Shown: in pieces, positions 38,336 to 52,407 of the stretch
Numbering within the stretch: position 1 is the first letter of the stretch
Layout: every line of letters starts with the position of its first letter
NCBI GenBank assembly: GCA_020002185.1
Contig: CM034539.1
Span: 33,713,017-33,777,016 of the forward strand
Length of the DNA: 64,000 nucleotides
Reading direction: 5' to 3'
Source of the DNA: Paraescarpia echinospica
Taxonomy: Eukaryota > Annelida > Polychaeta > Sabellida > Siboglinidae
Translations under genes and position numbers: made by a program
Notes under the pieces: generated by a model
What the model was told of the DNA's origin: nothing
Seen by the model: only the letters and a program-made list of their open reading frames with translations
The model's database searches: none

Positions 38336-38513
38336 ATAATGAAATTTACAATTCAAGTTGTCGTGTTTATTTGTGGCGCCGCCTATATATGTGGAAGCAC
38401 GTGGTGCTCGCGAGAAGAAGCTGATATATCGTAATGACGACATTACAAGTATATTATTGAATCCAAGGCAGCACCGAAGAACCAGTCGGGGCACTCAAAG
38501 CGGTTTTCGTCCA
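38336..38513 (+). pseudogene. Globin copy C, degenerate exon 1
   Basis: Acceptor TTGTTGCAG and ATAATG are kept. The start reads MKFTIQVVVFICGAA, then STWCSREEADIS and a stop. Shifting frame by two bases recovers VMTTLQVYY, another stop, then ALKAVFVQ, so there is one frameshift and one nonsense codon. The donor at the exon end is GCAGGC instead of GT. It is clearly homologous to exon 1 of copies A and B, and dead as written. Confidence 0.88.
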
Positions 38514-38698
38514 GCAGGCATCAACTCATCATCGATATGTGAGCGTGTCAATCACCGCCATTTAAATGAGTTAAACAAAAAATCTTAGTAAATGAAACGT
38601 AATGGGATTAAGTGAACCAGTAGCTTTCGCGCATACGTTGTAATGTAGTTCAATGCTTACATGAGCGGCTGTTGAGGTGATGGGATGAACGCTCCAGG

Positions 38699-38758
38699 AA
38701 GAGTATGTCAGGTAATATTATTATCAGTAAATAGCGAATATTACCTGACATACTCTTC
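38699..38758. repeat. Perfect 21-bp inverted repeat (hairpin) in globin C remnant
   Basis: AAGAGTATGTCAGGTAATATT is followed after about 18 bases by its exact reverse complement. Confidence 0.9.
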
Positions 38759-38814
38759 AACTAACGAATATTGTTTAAAACAATGCATACTAAACTTGTT
38801 TTAAATTGTTGGAA

Positions 38815-38930
38815 AAATACTCTGCCACAAAGACTCTTTCGCCATTGTCAATGTTGACAGAGTTTGGGGCGTACGGTTTTCGAGTGGCTAACAGCATACA
38901 CATCTGTTTCGGGATACTGCACAATCCACA
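38815..38930 (+). pseudogene. Globin copy C, truncated exon 2
   Basis: Reads LLEKYSATKTL, then after a frameshift IVNVD, a short deletion removing the DDLNSP segment, and FRVANSIHICFGILHNPH. The distal His is replaced by Tyr, while the Cys at +11 remains. The acceptor AG is lost (TTTTAAA). Similarity ends before the proximal-His helix, and no exon 3 follows. Confidence 0.85.
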
Positions 38931-39394
38931 CATAGACCATTAGCTAACGCAATTAAGCGCCGCGACCGAACGTCAAATCTGAACGTGACCTCAAATTTGA
39001 AGTAAATCGCAGATCTCGCGTCGACGTCTAACAAAACACCATTAGCTATGCGCGCAATGAGCGGTTTTACGATTGGCTCCAGCAGTTAGTTATTTTCTCA
39101 TATGTAGTGATGTTCTGTGTGTTGCTAGCAGTAAAATACATGTATGTATAAATGTGTGTATAAATGTGTTAACGGAACAAATTAATCTTTATCGCAATCG
39201 ATAATCGCAGGAAGGTAAAATTTAGGACGCAAGAACGGCAAACGCGAACCACATTGCAACCATTCCGGCTTGTACGATTAGGCTACGCAAACAAAAAATT
39301 GTCAGTTTCGAAACCGAATTAACTAAATTGAGAATCCAATTTTCTATGGATTAGTGGCAAGGTGGTAGGGAAAATGGGTTAGTGGCAAAGTGAT

Positions 39395-39830
39395 GGAAAA
39401 AATCAGACCTGTCTAGAGGATCTATACAGGCAACGGGTAGAGAGAAAGGGAAGGAATGTCTCCTCAGACCCCGAACATCCCCTGTTTCCATGTTATAAAC
39501 TACTTCCTTCTGACCGCCGCTTTCAACACCCTCACTGTAAATTTAACCGCACTCGAAACCCTTTTCTTTCCTCGTCAATAAGACTAATGAGTGAGCCTGA
39601 GATGATTTGTGAGATGATTTAACTTTTTAAAACTGTTGTAACTGATTTAACTTATTTAACATATTTAACATATTTAACTGATTTATTTAACCGATATAAC
39701 TTTTATTACTTTTTTTACGTTTTTTATATTGCATGTCCAGTTGTTTTATTTGTTTTAATATGCTGCTATACACTCCAAATGAATTTCCCTCCCAAGGGAC
39801 AATAAAGTATTGTGATTGTGATTTATAACA
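39395..39830 (+). mobile_element. LINE RT C-terminal fragment and 3' end
   Basis: One frame reads LYRQRVERKGRN, SDPEHPLFPCYKLLPSDRRF, then KFNRTRNPFLSSSIRLM and a stop at 39618-39620. This is the common C terminus of Jockey/CR1-type polyproteins (DP.HPL..F.LLPSGRR). Downstream are TTTAAC repeats and GGGACAATAAAGTATTGTGATTGTGATT, a typical LINE tail. Confidence 0.82.
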
Positions 39831-40413
39831 ATTTGCTACCGTGCAACACATATGACACAGTATTATGCAAGAATTTTTCATAATACATTCCATGAAATTT
39901 TATTACAACGTACCATTAGTGTTCATTAATGTATTAATTAATAATCATATAAAATACTATATTAGTGCCAAAAATAATGTCGTTATATTTTGCTTTGCTT
40001 ATCCTTGCCAAACTGAATAATAGCAACACTTTTAGTTGTACCTAAATAGTTTGCACACACGAAATTATCTGTCCTGCACTTGTCTATATGCAATAACAAT
40101 CTCAGTCAGATGTTCAGCATGACCCTTAGCCTCTGTACGGCTTTTTAGTACATCTTATCCTTCACTCACAAAAGTATGACTTCAATGTTTTTATTGTTGC
40201 CATAGTTTGTTTAACTTCAGTTTAGAAAAAAATGGTTTTACCTACTTAATAGAAATATATATAAACAATACTGTGTTTGCCAGTTCAAACTACTAGTTTG
40301 TGTTTAGGTTTCCTAGTAAATATGATTGTATTAATTTTCTAATTGTAAGCGTTTGAGTTTGTCAACATTTTTAATTTTTCGGTTTGATTTATCTACTTTA
40401 CCAACAAAGTTTG

Positions 40414-40414
<1 letters not shown>

Positions 40415-40450
<36 letters not shown>

Positions 40451-40595
40451 GCGCGCGCACACACACACACACACACACATATTATATATATATATATATA
40501 TGTATATACATATATATAATATATGTGTGTGGGTGTGTGTATGTGTGTGTGTATATGTATATACATATATATATACATATGTATATATATATATG
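40415..40595. repeat. Compound CA/TA/GT microsatellite with palindromic core
   Basis: CA run, then TATATATATATGTATATACATATATATAATATA, then a GT run: the ends are mutually complementary, so the tract can fold on itself. Confidence 0.9.
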
Positions 40596-43434
40596 TGAAA
40601 ATCCTTCTATTGTGTGGGCCAACCTCACACTTATTTTTGATACCAACATCCCACCTATTTTTAGGATCAAACTCCGACCTCCCAATTCCTGCAAAAGACC
40701 TCTCTGTGTGTCTGCTTCCATTGTCGGTGCTTATATGTCGAGACTGTTATGTTTCAAGATATTCATGTCATTGTCACCTCGACTGATGTAGGTGAATGGT
40801 CCACATATACACTTCCAGGTCGGCAAACACAATCGAGTCATTCCTATTTATACCGTATATTAGAATGCCTATATTAATATCACTGTATTATCCATTGAAA
40901 ACAATGAATGGTCGAACATATGACAAGTATGAACATCACCTGATGACATTTTGTAAGCCTCTTGATGTACCAATTTCATCCGTTTATACTTAACACATGG
41001 AGCGTATGTTTGCACATGTTAACAGTAAATCGGCAGAAAAGTTGTTAGTAGGGATACAGGAGCACATGGAATAAAATGACCAATACATGTAAGGCTATTA
41101 TCTTTGGCACCGCCAAACGTGAATATGCCGCAAATAATATATCTTTGCATAATCGCGTGCTTGTAAAGAAATTACGTGCCAAATCAATCGAAACATTAAA
41201 TAGAACAAATGCTTTGTATGTACCACAGTACAAACAAAATGGTATTGTGATTAATATGGTTAATACGTTTCCTTCATTTCCTGCAAAACTTGTCATACAA
41301 TTTTCAAAATTTCACAGCATATTTAACCTCCATTAACACAGGTGTTGTAGAAAATTCGTGAAATTCTCATACCTTATTTTTCAGCAAAATCCAACCAAAC
41401 TTGATACCCCTCAATTTCGCCCGAATCTGCTGACGACTTTTGAAATATTGATGCGTTCTGCAAAATATCCACTGTGCGAATACGCGAGCGAATAACGTAT
41501 ATTTAATATTACCTCGTAAAAGATATAATGCAATAGTACATTAAATTTTCACGGGACCAACATGTCCTATGTCAAAGTGCTCGAAAAGAATTCACACATC
41601 AAACCAAAACGGTATTTACAAGGGAACTCTTTCGGTGGGTAATGGTGGACGAATCCTTAATGTGGTCTTACCCCAGACCACGAACGCCGTTGTATGTTCA
41701 CTTTTCATTTGCTGAAAAGGGTAACATAAACGCAATATTACCGTTATCCATGAACAGTAGGGTAGACTGGGGCAGAGCAGCCCCTTGATTTAATACGACT
41801 CCCATAATGTATTCAAAATCTTGTGTAGAACGATGATGACATATATCGGATATCCGTCCAGAAAGTTCAGCAACATGACGCAGATATAATTAAACCTATG
41901 TATTTTTAAAATATTATACGCAGAAAGATAAAGAAAGTGAGTGTATTGCCCTAGGTGGTGGGCCGCCTTGCCTCATGGTATGGGGCAAGACGTTTTTTGT
42001 GGACTCGTTCTACTTTGCATATACAACTCATCTGAATTGTTTCTTTATTGAAAATAGCTTTCCTGTATGTAACACATATATTTGTCAATAACATGAACAC
42101 AGTAAAGATATGTTGGGGTAGTTTTTCGACGGGTAGACGGAACGATTTCCTTAGTGGGCCGCGCTGCCCATGCCTACCCTAATTCAGTCATTCAATAAGA
42201 TGTTTGTCAATCTTCGGTTAGCTTTAGTGCGTTTCCTAAATTTACTTGGTTCATTTTTACTTTCATTTGCCATCTGCGTTGTGTTTAAGTTTGATCACTT
42301 CGCCAATTGTTAATTTTTTACCAGGGTTGGGGCAAAACGGATACGTTTCAATATTTTATGATATCGACATGTTGGCAATTTCCTTCACATCGCGTTGCCT
42401 GTGTCATTCTGAAAATACAAAAAAGCCGTACCTTCTTCCTTGTGTTTATGTCAGGGGAAGTAACAAAACAAAACAAAAGCGGTAAACGTGTAATATATCT
42501 AGGACACACAACTTGATTTCTATCACTATTCGACTAGATCTTGCTCCCAGCGGCCGGAGTTACGTCCCGGTGGGTCGTGTGACAGCCGCCGAAAGCAATA
42601 TCGTCACTGACTCCATACTAGGGTATGTTGCTCTCCTCCTTGTTCCCTGCTGTACAGGGGGTGGGTCAGGTACAGAAAAGCTGATCACTCTCCGTGTCTT
42701 TTCCTTCCATTGTGTTCTGTCCATCGCTCCCTCTCTCCTTCATCCTCCCCTGATCTGCTTATGTCCCTCCAAACGCAGTACTCCCATATCAGCTGTGGCT
42801 TTCCATTTTCCTGTGTCCATTATGCAATGTGCATTACTATCATACTTCAAACATTTACCCACGTAGTAGATAATATTGGTTCCTTTAAATGGTATAACAT
42901 GAAACACTAACAACAATACATTTTCGTGTATATTTTAGAATAATATTGGTTGTAACATTTCATAAAAAAATGTATATATTATGTATAATGTAAAAGTGAT
43001 ATGTTGAACTCGGTTGTCTCGAGAAGCGATTCTAAAGTTTGGATTTAATGCACTGACATTAAGTTCACTGGTCTGCACGCTTTGTCTAATTTCTCAGATA
43101 AGGACTAATGCTTGCATTACGTCCGAATGTCGTACAATTACCATTCTGATGCTCACTCAATCCCAACGGCTATCAATGTAAACACGCTGTGACCGAGTAA
43201 ACACTACTGTTGCAGTTCACTAGCTCAGTGACATCACATCTAGGCATCCTGAAAGGGTAAATGTTGAATTATTAATTTATTGAATTCTGTAGATAGTATC
43301 ACCTTTCCGATGGGAATCGGCAAGAGCACTAAGTCATAACAGGTGGTGAAATGGTTGGCTTGTTGGACATATAAATATTCAAAAGGACATAATACTTTTA
43401 ACTACTCTCTGTGTCATCCCAGAGGCCAAGGCTC

Positions 43435-43623
<189 letters not shown>

Positions 43624-45859
43624 ATTCATGTCCTTGGCCCATTCTCGTCTTAACTATTGAATGTTCAGACATTCCCCACGTGATGGCACGGAATAAGTAT
43701 AATATGTTGCAAACAATACCGTAATTTGTGTCTGCAGAAACTCATTCTTGAGATGGAACGAATTTATGATGAAAATTATGTATTGGTGCTGACGTATACA
43801 CTTGGTTCTTTGTACCGTGGGGGTGTAAGCTAGTAGTATTAGTTCAAGCAATTTGGTTTATTATTCCGTTTAATGTATGGTCCTCTGTGACTGTAATAAA
43901 CAATAATTGTTGGTGCCTAATCTACAGTGCTCCCTCTTTGATGTCACTTGTCATCCGATGCTTTTATCTTTCTTCAGTAAGAAAACTACTTTTATCAATA
44001 TTGCCAAAACCTACTAACTGTCAACATCTATTTAATATTTTCTTCACTTCTTTGTCACCAGGATTGTTTAATGTACTCACGAATGTGTCCTTGTCCGTGT
44101 TTTTTCCTAGCCGTTTTATTTTATTAGCAATAGAGATGGGTCAGCGGCGACAGTACGAATGCCATATATCACTAATCCTTACAGATTATACATGTCCCAA
44201 GTCACGTAACAATAGGGTCATTGTGGCTTCAGATATTATCGGACATCGCTCTACATATAACCTTACATGATGGCACAAAGAATCGCATCATTCTTATTTA
44301 TACGACAATCCAAAACGATTATAACAAAACTGAGTAACGTACTGATAAAAAAATATCGTTGAACATGGGTTGTATTGCACATAGCCATGGGACCCGGCAA
44401 GGCCATTTACCGGGTTCCGCCACATGTTGGGTGTGACATACATCACAGATATAGAGCGTAAACACCGGAAGTATTGCTGCACTGCTGCTGAATCAGAGAC
44501 GTTTTAGAACACGTACCATCTGGAGCCATAAACCCGCATAAATTAGGTACGTACAGCGGCGTGAGTCCCAGAAGGGCAATGTATTCTGAAACACATTGGA
44601 CTTCGCCTCTCTTATCCAGACGATCTGTTATGGATTACGCCGTAATATTGTTGATACCAGAAAAAGCAGAGGCCGATTCTAGACTAGAAAACTTGATGTT
44701 TGTAGACTACGAAGGAAAGCCGTTTAAATATGAAAAACAGTTCAACAAGTCATCATGATGCATGTCAAAGAATGGATAGCGTACAGTAATAACAGCTTTA
44801 ATATTGTAATAGTTATAGGCGTGATTTTCTCACAGACAAATCTGAACCAGTTGAGTTATGTGATGATTTAAACAGTATTGCATTCATTATACTCATACTA
44901 CAAGTCCAGTTCAACAACAATCCAACAACATCGGTTACGCCTTCAAACATGCTTGACATATGTGCACACATAAAATATGTATGCCTACAAGAACTCATGT
45001 GTACAGTATCATAAAATGAACGTGTAAAACTGTTTTCATACTGTACGTTTATGACAAAAATAAAAAACAATCATTGTTATTTATTAGTACCCTACTATGT
45101 CGGCACAACGTTAATTTAGTGACATACACAAAACAGTCGTCTGAATAAAAGTAATTGTTAGAACGATAATTCTGATACATTTTGATTCATCCCCCGCACA
45201 TTACATCATTTCTTGTTTATTAGTATTTTCCTATGTCAGGACAAAAGTAATAGTTAGAATAGTAACAAAATGCCACATTGCACAACACATCAACAATTTC
45301 CAAGTTCACCCTGTGTGCCTTAGCCACACCAAGTCTGGCATCCATGTTAGACAACCACTGTACATAGTGGGCCTTTTCTAGGTCAAGAGCATTATACATA
45401 AATAGACAGAACATGGAAATGAATAGTATAACGATATTTTAGGATACGTCTAAAATACTACAGTGAAAACTAAATCAAAAGTTCCAACGTCTCCTCCTTA
45501 TGTTTGAGTTGGTCTCAATTGAAAGATATCGAGGACAAATACCTGTCCCTTCAGTACAACGTTAGATCATTGAGCAAGGTCATTGTTACGGACCTTGAAA
45601 TACCGCGTTGTCGATGGATAACGGAGGGGATGTCGTGGACGGTACTATCGACGATTATGGACAGTGCAAGCTTTGTCCTCGTCAAGGTTCGAATTGTTAA
45701 CACTTCATGAAATACCTACAACGTATCTTGTAATGTCACACGCAGTTTCGTAAAGTTGTCCCGACAGAAGAGTTTGTACACATATTATATGGTGTGTGCC
45801 ATCAAGAGCATTTAGTAAAATACACAACTTTGTATACAACATTGACAGACATGCAGTCT

Positions 45860-46480
45860 TTGTTCACATACCTCCAAAACAGCCATCTTTGCAGCCATCG
45901 TTTATTCCTAGTTCCCTTTGAACGTATTATGTCATATAGGATTACAGTTACAAATTGACTAAAGTCCCCGTAACGTCTATTTTTATAACTCATTTTACGT
46001 ATTAATGTCCTCTAGTACACACCGCGATAGCCATATGTCAATCATAGTTCCCTTGGAAGGTATCCTTTACAACTGTAAATTGACTAATGGCCCCTTAACG
46101 GACATTGTTGTAACTAATTTCAGTTATTAGCATTCACACTCCTTCCAAGTATACATGACGCAAGCCAAGTTGCAACTAAGTCAGTGTATTATTGGCCATA
46201 TTCCTATGAAACACATGTGGCAGCAACCATGTTTCAGTTCTAGTTTCCTTCAAACAATCCTATTGTATACATTTTACAGTTATAAATTGACTAAAGCCCT
46301 CTAGCGATCGATGTTGTAACTTACTTAAATATCTAACGTAACTGGGTATTATCGTTGACATTTCTGTCAAACATACACATATGTGTCAGTCCTAATACAC
46401 CTTGGAGGTATACTGACATATACTTTTACATCTAAATATTCCTTCCATGTACACATGTCGTCAGCAATTTTTCAGGCGTA
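45860..46480. repeat. Tandem array of divergent 90-190-bp units
   Basis: Units marked by TCCTAGTTCCCTTTGAACG, CATAGTTCCCTTGGAAGG, TTCTAGTTTCCTTCAAAC and CAGTCCTAATACACCTTGG, alternating with ATAAATTGACTAAAGYCC. It is the inverted counterpart of 6541-6970. Confidence 0.8.
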
Positions 46481-46918
46481 GTTCACTTTGACCTTTGGAA
46501 CCTTTCTAATTTTGGTGACGTATGTGAGTGTACTATTAATAGATTATGTGGACTACTGCTCGCACTAGTTCCGGACAACGTGAACACGGTTTGCACGTAC
46601 GCTGTTTTCTCGTTTACGTGACTATGTGTTAACAATACACCGTTAGGACAAATGCTCGAGCTGGTTCCCGGTCAAGCCTGAACGTGTTTTGTAAATAACT
46701 TAATTTTAGCTTCATTGTTGCATGGGTAATGTGAAATTAGTCCACTGTAATGTCTCCTAGCGGGTAATTCATGTGTGAAGTGACGTCTTCTGGCGTTTTT
46801 AGCGTTTCAGCGTGTTAGCTGGGTAAAATTGTCACATTTTAGAGCATCAGCGTGGTCACATAATTTTGTTATTTTAGTACGTGAGCGTTATAAATTCATA
46901 GCATTTTACCATCATTAC

Positions 46919-48469
46919 TGTCACAAAATCGAGTGTAAGTATTAATAAATTAATAAATTGGCGGTACCCGATTTGACATAGCAAGTTATAGGTTCAGGTG
47001 CACTAGGATTCGGAGTGAACGAGAGACATAACGTGACATCAGATATGTATGTCGAGAAGCCAACTGGCGTTCCCATTTAAAACAACATAAACATATGCGG
47101 TTCAGTGAAAGTTGGCCAACCGTTACACTGCTATGACATTATATTTATAACACCATACATTGTACTCGACGAGTATGCATCCAAATACGAAATTACATGG
47201 GAGACAATTTAAACAGCTGGTCACTTACACGAAGACGGGTATACACCTTTGTAAAGTCTATGAACTGTAACAAATGAATGTCTCGTGATGTGCGAATGTC
47301 AACGTTCGCATCGGTCGCGTTCGACGAGATGTCAGGACGAAGTCGAAAGTCGCTTGGCATTCGGCGAACGAATTCACGTAGATGAAAGCAGGCGACTCGG
47401 GCGATCAAGTAGACAGTAGATTTGCCTTGTCGATCACGCGCGAATCACCAGGCGACAACACGGAAACGATGTCACGACATCGGCGATGTCGAGAAGGTCT
47501 GTCATGGAGTCTGTGTTACGACAGCTAGCAGACGAAACGGTGGTGGCCTCGCATTTGAAGATCACGTCAAAACGGAACTGCAGTTGGTTATCGCTCAGTC
47601 TTCTTCAACACGTGAGAAGTGCAGCGTCTCACAACTAATCAGTACTGTTGAAATCGTAGAAGTATTTACTACATGCGTTGGGCGGACACACGTTTCAGCC
47701 CAATTCCTGGAGACGAGAGTGCAACACTTTCTTCTGCTCAAATGTTCGTCTGGCCTCAAATGGCCGTCCTGCCCTTATATAGCTTGATGGCCGGAAGTTA
47801 GTCTGACCAATTACAACACTTAATACAAATTAAAGTCGCTTCAAAAACTGGCTCCCGAAACCATTCACACTTCGAAGCAATCCATTCAACTCGCTGAGTT
47901 TAAAATAGATTTTGCGAGCTAAACGTATGGCTATATAAGTGCTCATTTAATCTTTAACTTACGTGAATTACTTACATAATTAATATCACTGGATTCCCAA
48001 TATCGAGCCGGATACCACAATATTCATCGTACATTCCAACTCTCGTGAAATAATCCATAATTTTAATAAAACACGCACTCTATTCATAAGCTAGATGTGA
48101 TCCTAGTGTTTTTCCCACGTACATTTCTGTAAACAACTTTTATAAGTTCATAATATAATCTTCTTATAACCACAACATAAGTAGTTTGCAAGGTCACCGT
48201 ATTACCAGTCATGTTAAATAATTTCTACTGGTACCAAATTATTTGGTATACCTAACCGTAGAATTAGTGGTGTACGCTACAAATGAATTTAATTAAATCC
48301 GACTCGTCGGCAGTTAAAACGTTACACGCCTTAATCGCCAGAGGGCACCAGCGTATACCTCCGCGACAATACATACCAGAAATGGCAGCACCATCCCATC
48401 AACCATTCTATGTATACAAAACCACTGTTCTAAAGCCTGATTAAATTCTATACGAACCACTTTGTGACA
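46919..48469 (-). mobile_element. Solo LTR, 1.55 kb, with 5-bp target duplication
   Basis: Begins TGTCACAAA and ends TTTGTGACA, giving 9-bp inverted ends with TG...CA termini. It is flanked by ATTAC on both sides (46914-46918 and 48470-48474). The paralogous copy 1 has a single uninterrupted ATTACGATAGCC here, so this is an insertion. TATATAAG on the minus strand near 47780 suggests minus-strand orientation. No internal retroelement genes are present, as expected after LTR-LTR recombination. Confidence 0.85.
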
Positions 48470-48958
48470 ATTACGATAGCCTCGTAACATTTTCTGCAGA
48501 GGTGGGTTGCTTAATTTTCGCTCGATTTACCTCAACTTTTTCTTAATCTAATCCTAAATAGTTAATGTTTACTCACTAGATGGCGCCACCATGTAATGTA
48601 TTGTTCCTGTATAACTGGATGGCCGATGCCTATCCCTTATTACTGAGCTGGTTGAGGGGAGGGGAAGTTAGATGTGGCCATCTTGAGTGAGACCACTAAT
48701 GACCAGTCTTACTGCTGCACTTATACAACTTGGCCGTATCTCTGGTCGTCCTGTACGGATAACCAGAGAAAATGCCATGTTGTTGTGCATTCGGATCTTC
48801 AAATCGAACATCTGGAAAAAAAAGGACAAAGATGCTGGGATCTCATTCAATTCGTATTTCCTAAACTCTACTTGTTTTATATTGTAGTGTTAAAAAGCCT
48901 TAATGGGAAGCGTGCTGCAATGCTACAGTATTTGCTATTCACCACAGCTAGGAATAGT

Positions 48959-49341
48959 GTGAGTGAGTGGGTAGGTGGAAGGGTGGGTGGGTGAGTGAGT
49001 GAGTGAGTGAGTGAGTGAATGAGTGAGTGAGTGAGTGAGTGAGTGAGTGACTGAGTGAGTGAGTGAGTGAATGAGTGAGTGAGTGATTGACTGAGTGAGT
49101 GAATGAATGAGTGAGTGAGTGAGTGAGTGAGTGAGTGAGTGAGTGAGTGAGTGAGTGAGTGAGTGAGTGAGTGAGTGAGTGAGTGAGTGAGTGAGTGAGT
49201 GAGTGAGGGAGTGAGTGAGTGAGTGAGTGAGTGAGTGAGTGAGTGAGTGAGTGAGTGAGTGAGTGAGTGAGTGAGTGAGTGAGTGAGTGAGTGAGTGAGT
49301 GAGTGAGTGAGTGAGTGAGTGAGTGAGTGAGTGAGTGAGTG
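48959..49341. repeat. Expanded (GAGT)n microsatellite
   Basis: Tetranucleotide array with occasional AATG, GATT and ACTG interruptions. Paralogous to 20527-20626. Confidence 0.97.
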
Positions 49342-49464
49342 ACTAATCTATGACTATACTAGTAATAGTGTGATTTGAGCAGTTGGAGTTGGTAAACGGA
49401 ACCTGCAAAGGTGTGACTATATATACTTCCATACATAATGTAAACAAAGTACAGGTATGACGTC

Positions 49465-49511
<47 letters not shown>

Positions 49512-52407
49512 GCAATACTCTTCCAGAAGGGACGGCAGGTGGTGGTGGTGTTGCTTTGTTAGGTCTCTAATATTTTGATTTCTTTCCAGATAAAATTAGG
49601 TAGTGAACAGAGTGAAGGAACTATAGGTGGTAGTTGTAGTGGTGTTGCTTTGTTATGTCAATAATGGTATTATTTCCAGACACAATTGTTGCACACTTAA
49701 CATACAAACAAGCCATAACCTTTCACATTTTTGCAAAATTTATAGAGTATTATTAATATAGTCACATAGCTTACAAACATTCCTAAATTCTCTGTTACTC
49801 CACTAGACATTTCAAACGTTTATTTCGTTAATAATTATTATTTTTGGCCAAGTTATTAATTCTTTTAGATTACAACTAATATCACGCTATGCCAAATGTG
49901 TGTGGGTAATCTGTAAAGTTTGACATTTCCTCGTAAAATAACTCCATATTTGTCAGCAAGTTCCTTCAGTGTTATTTCATTTCTAACTGTTGACGACAAA
50001 GCATACTTATATTTTATATTTTAAGATTATCTACCCCAAAAGTGTAACAGAATATAGCACTATATACGAGATCGACATACACAATATTGCATATTCACAA
50101 CATATATGGTAGAAGATTACCATTACATTCTCGTTGGTTTCTAACGTGGATCGCAAAAGTAATTGATATTGCTATTGTGTAAACTAAGAACAGAAACACT
50201 GCTGCGTTGTCTATAGGGTATAAATAATCAACATATATTATGTGGATATGTGCTAACACATATTTTTTTCAGTTACATGCTGGTGCATAGTCAGGCGAGG
50301 GCATGGCATGGAGACAGCCATTCGTGTGTAGCTATCGTTGATCCTTACAAAGATTAATTGCCACTTCGTAGCGTGTTGAATTTAATTGACTCTGATGAAG
50401 TACAAACATTACATTAGTGTCCTTTAAATCACTGATTACAAGAATATACTAGGGAATCGTTTTAAAACTTTATTACCGGGACTTATCAGTCTACTCTCAC
50501 TCTCTGACAGTGTAGGCAGTGTAATTACCAGCCCTATCCACTAATGAATGGTCCTATTCAAGATGGCCGCTAATGGGATCGGTTACCTCAATAAAACTGG
50601 CTGGCCAGATATACATATATAAATACAGGTCAGTGGTGTCGACGAATAGAGATATGTCATCCACAGCAGATGGCGTTGCTCTAACTAATTACGTAGGTGT
50701 ACGTTGGGTGGCGCCGGGTGTCCCCTATATCTCATGGTTGCGCTCATAATAAATATCAACGAAAGTCGTGCAACAGGAAGTGAATATTTCGAAATATGGC
50801 CGTTTCCTAATAGTGTGATTTCTTGTAGATGACTCGAAACCTCGCAAAGGAATTTCGCTAAACCGTGTGGATGGCATTGCCGCTCCCGCTATTTGTAAAT
50901 ACGGAAATACGTTTTAAAACAGGAATTACGTCGCCGGTAAAACGGCCGCTTCACATACTTATCCCTTCTGCTAAATGAAGCGATACCTCGTATTAAAATT
51001 TCTCGGAAATCATATGAGTCCCATGACCGTCCCACTGGAAGTGAACCATGAACAGATGGCAGCCTCTTTGAATGAACGTCTGACACAATAATTTCCTTAG
51101 ATGTTTTAGACATAGTAATTTTTCGATCATAGGAGTTTATAAATGTACTTATCCAACCTGGTCGCCCCCCAACCTGATGCGTAAAGTCACTAGATGGTAG
51201 TTTTGGTAGGTCAATGGGTCAAACAATGAATGATGCGTAAGACTTAAAAATGTATGGATAAGTACTCCAATGTCAGTGCGTTAAAAAAAAAACATCTAGA
51301 CAAGATCAGATTGTCAACAGACCTACAAGAAGAAACACCACTCAAAGGCGGAAAGTCGACCAAATTAATCCTTCGTCAGAATGAACACACGTTCAATAGA
51401 CTAACATGTAGAAAATCAGACGTTCAGCAGGTATACTAGACGAAAAAACACGTTAAATATTTATACCTAATACATAATAAATTATACCTTTAACCTAATT
51501 AATTAATTATGCTTTATAGCTTATGCTTAGGCCTTACCCACTATGCCATATCACTTGTACCTTATACATGACACACTGTAAACAATATGTTATTTTTGAA
51601 CTGGTGTTTATTAAATTAATCATTCAACCACAAATTGCTAAGATACTGAAAAGTCTCACAATAAATATTTACTTGCAAATGTAAAAAAAATATGTTCAAT
51701 AGGATCAATGGTTCATCCCACAACTGCCTCCAAAAAGAGGATTATAAGGCAATCGTTTACGCTAACAAAACAAACAGCTAATTGTGTACCAGTATCTTAA
51801 GAAATTATGGATTATGTTTGAAATGCAATTTGATGACATAATAGGTCATATTGCCATAAATATGCAGCTCAGGGCTGTCTAATGTTACGTGAGACCATTC
51901 GTGGTGTCGGTGAAGGCAGTGTTATTAACAGAAACATATGTTGAAGGTTATAACTAAACCTACGATGTTTCGCAAGGCATGTCACTCCCTGTGCGGACAC
52001 GACGAAGAATGAAAATAAGTATACTATTTTCCAAGATGAAAGAGTATGCTAGGTGGGAAATATAACTCTTGGTTAATGACATGGCATAAGAGAAACAAGC
52101 AAACACACAAGTACCGAGATGCAAAATAACATATTGCTGGTCATGGGTATGACAATCGTGCAATAAATCTGTAGCTGCTTGCTGAACATGGGATTTTAGC
52201 ATGCACGGCTAAGCGAGTGAACGTCTTGTAATTTACACAATGCGGGTTGATGAAAACGTTTAAAAAATATAATGCGTTGATGCTTCCTATAACAACCATG
52301 CGCAAGGATTGTTTAATACGAGTTTGACAGCTAGTTTATAATAGTGTTATCAGTTTATGACACTGGGCTCCCAATTTCAACAGCTGAGCGATATGTTTTA
52401 TATATGA

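Larger units (their letters stand above)
46741..52407. repeat. Long repeat unit, copy 2 (interrupted by solo LTR)
   Basis: Paralogous to 16500-23683, with the same module order. Without its 1.55-kb insertion it spans about 4.1 kb. Divergence is scattered substitutions, small indels and microsatellite length. The right end coincides with copy 1 at TTTTATATATGACA. The minus-strand open frames at 51960-52202 and 23240-23437 are paralogous but differ mainly by amino-acid changes, so I do not call them coding. Confidence 0.85.

Noticed and set aside
42513..42866. 117-residue frame
   Set aside because: No recognised motifs; low-complexity Ser/Pro composition.
51960..52202. Minus-strand frame shared with 23240-23437
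   Set aside because: The two copies differ mostly by amino-acid-changing substitutions, so the frame is shared by duplication, not by selection on a protein.
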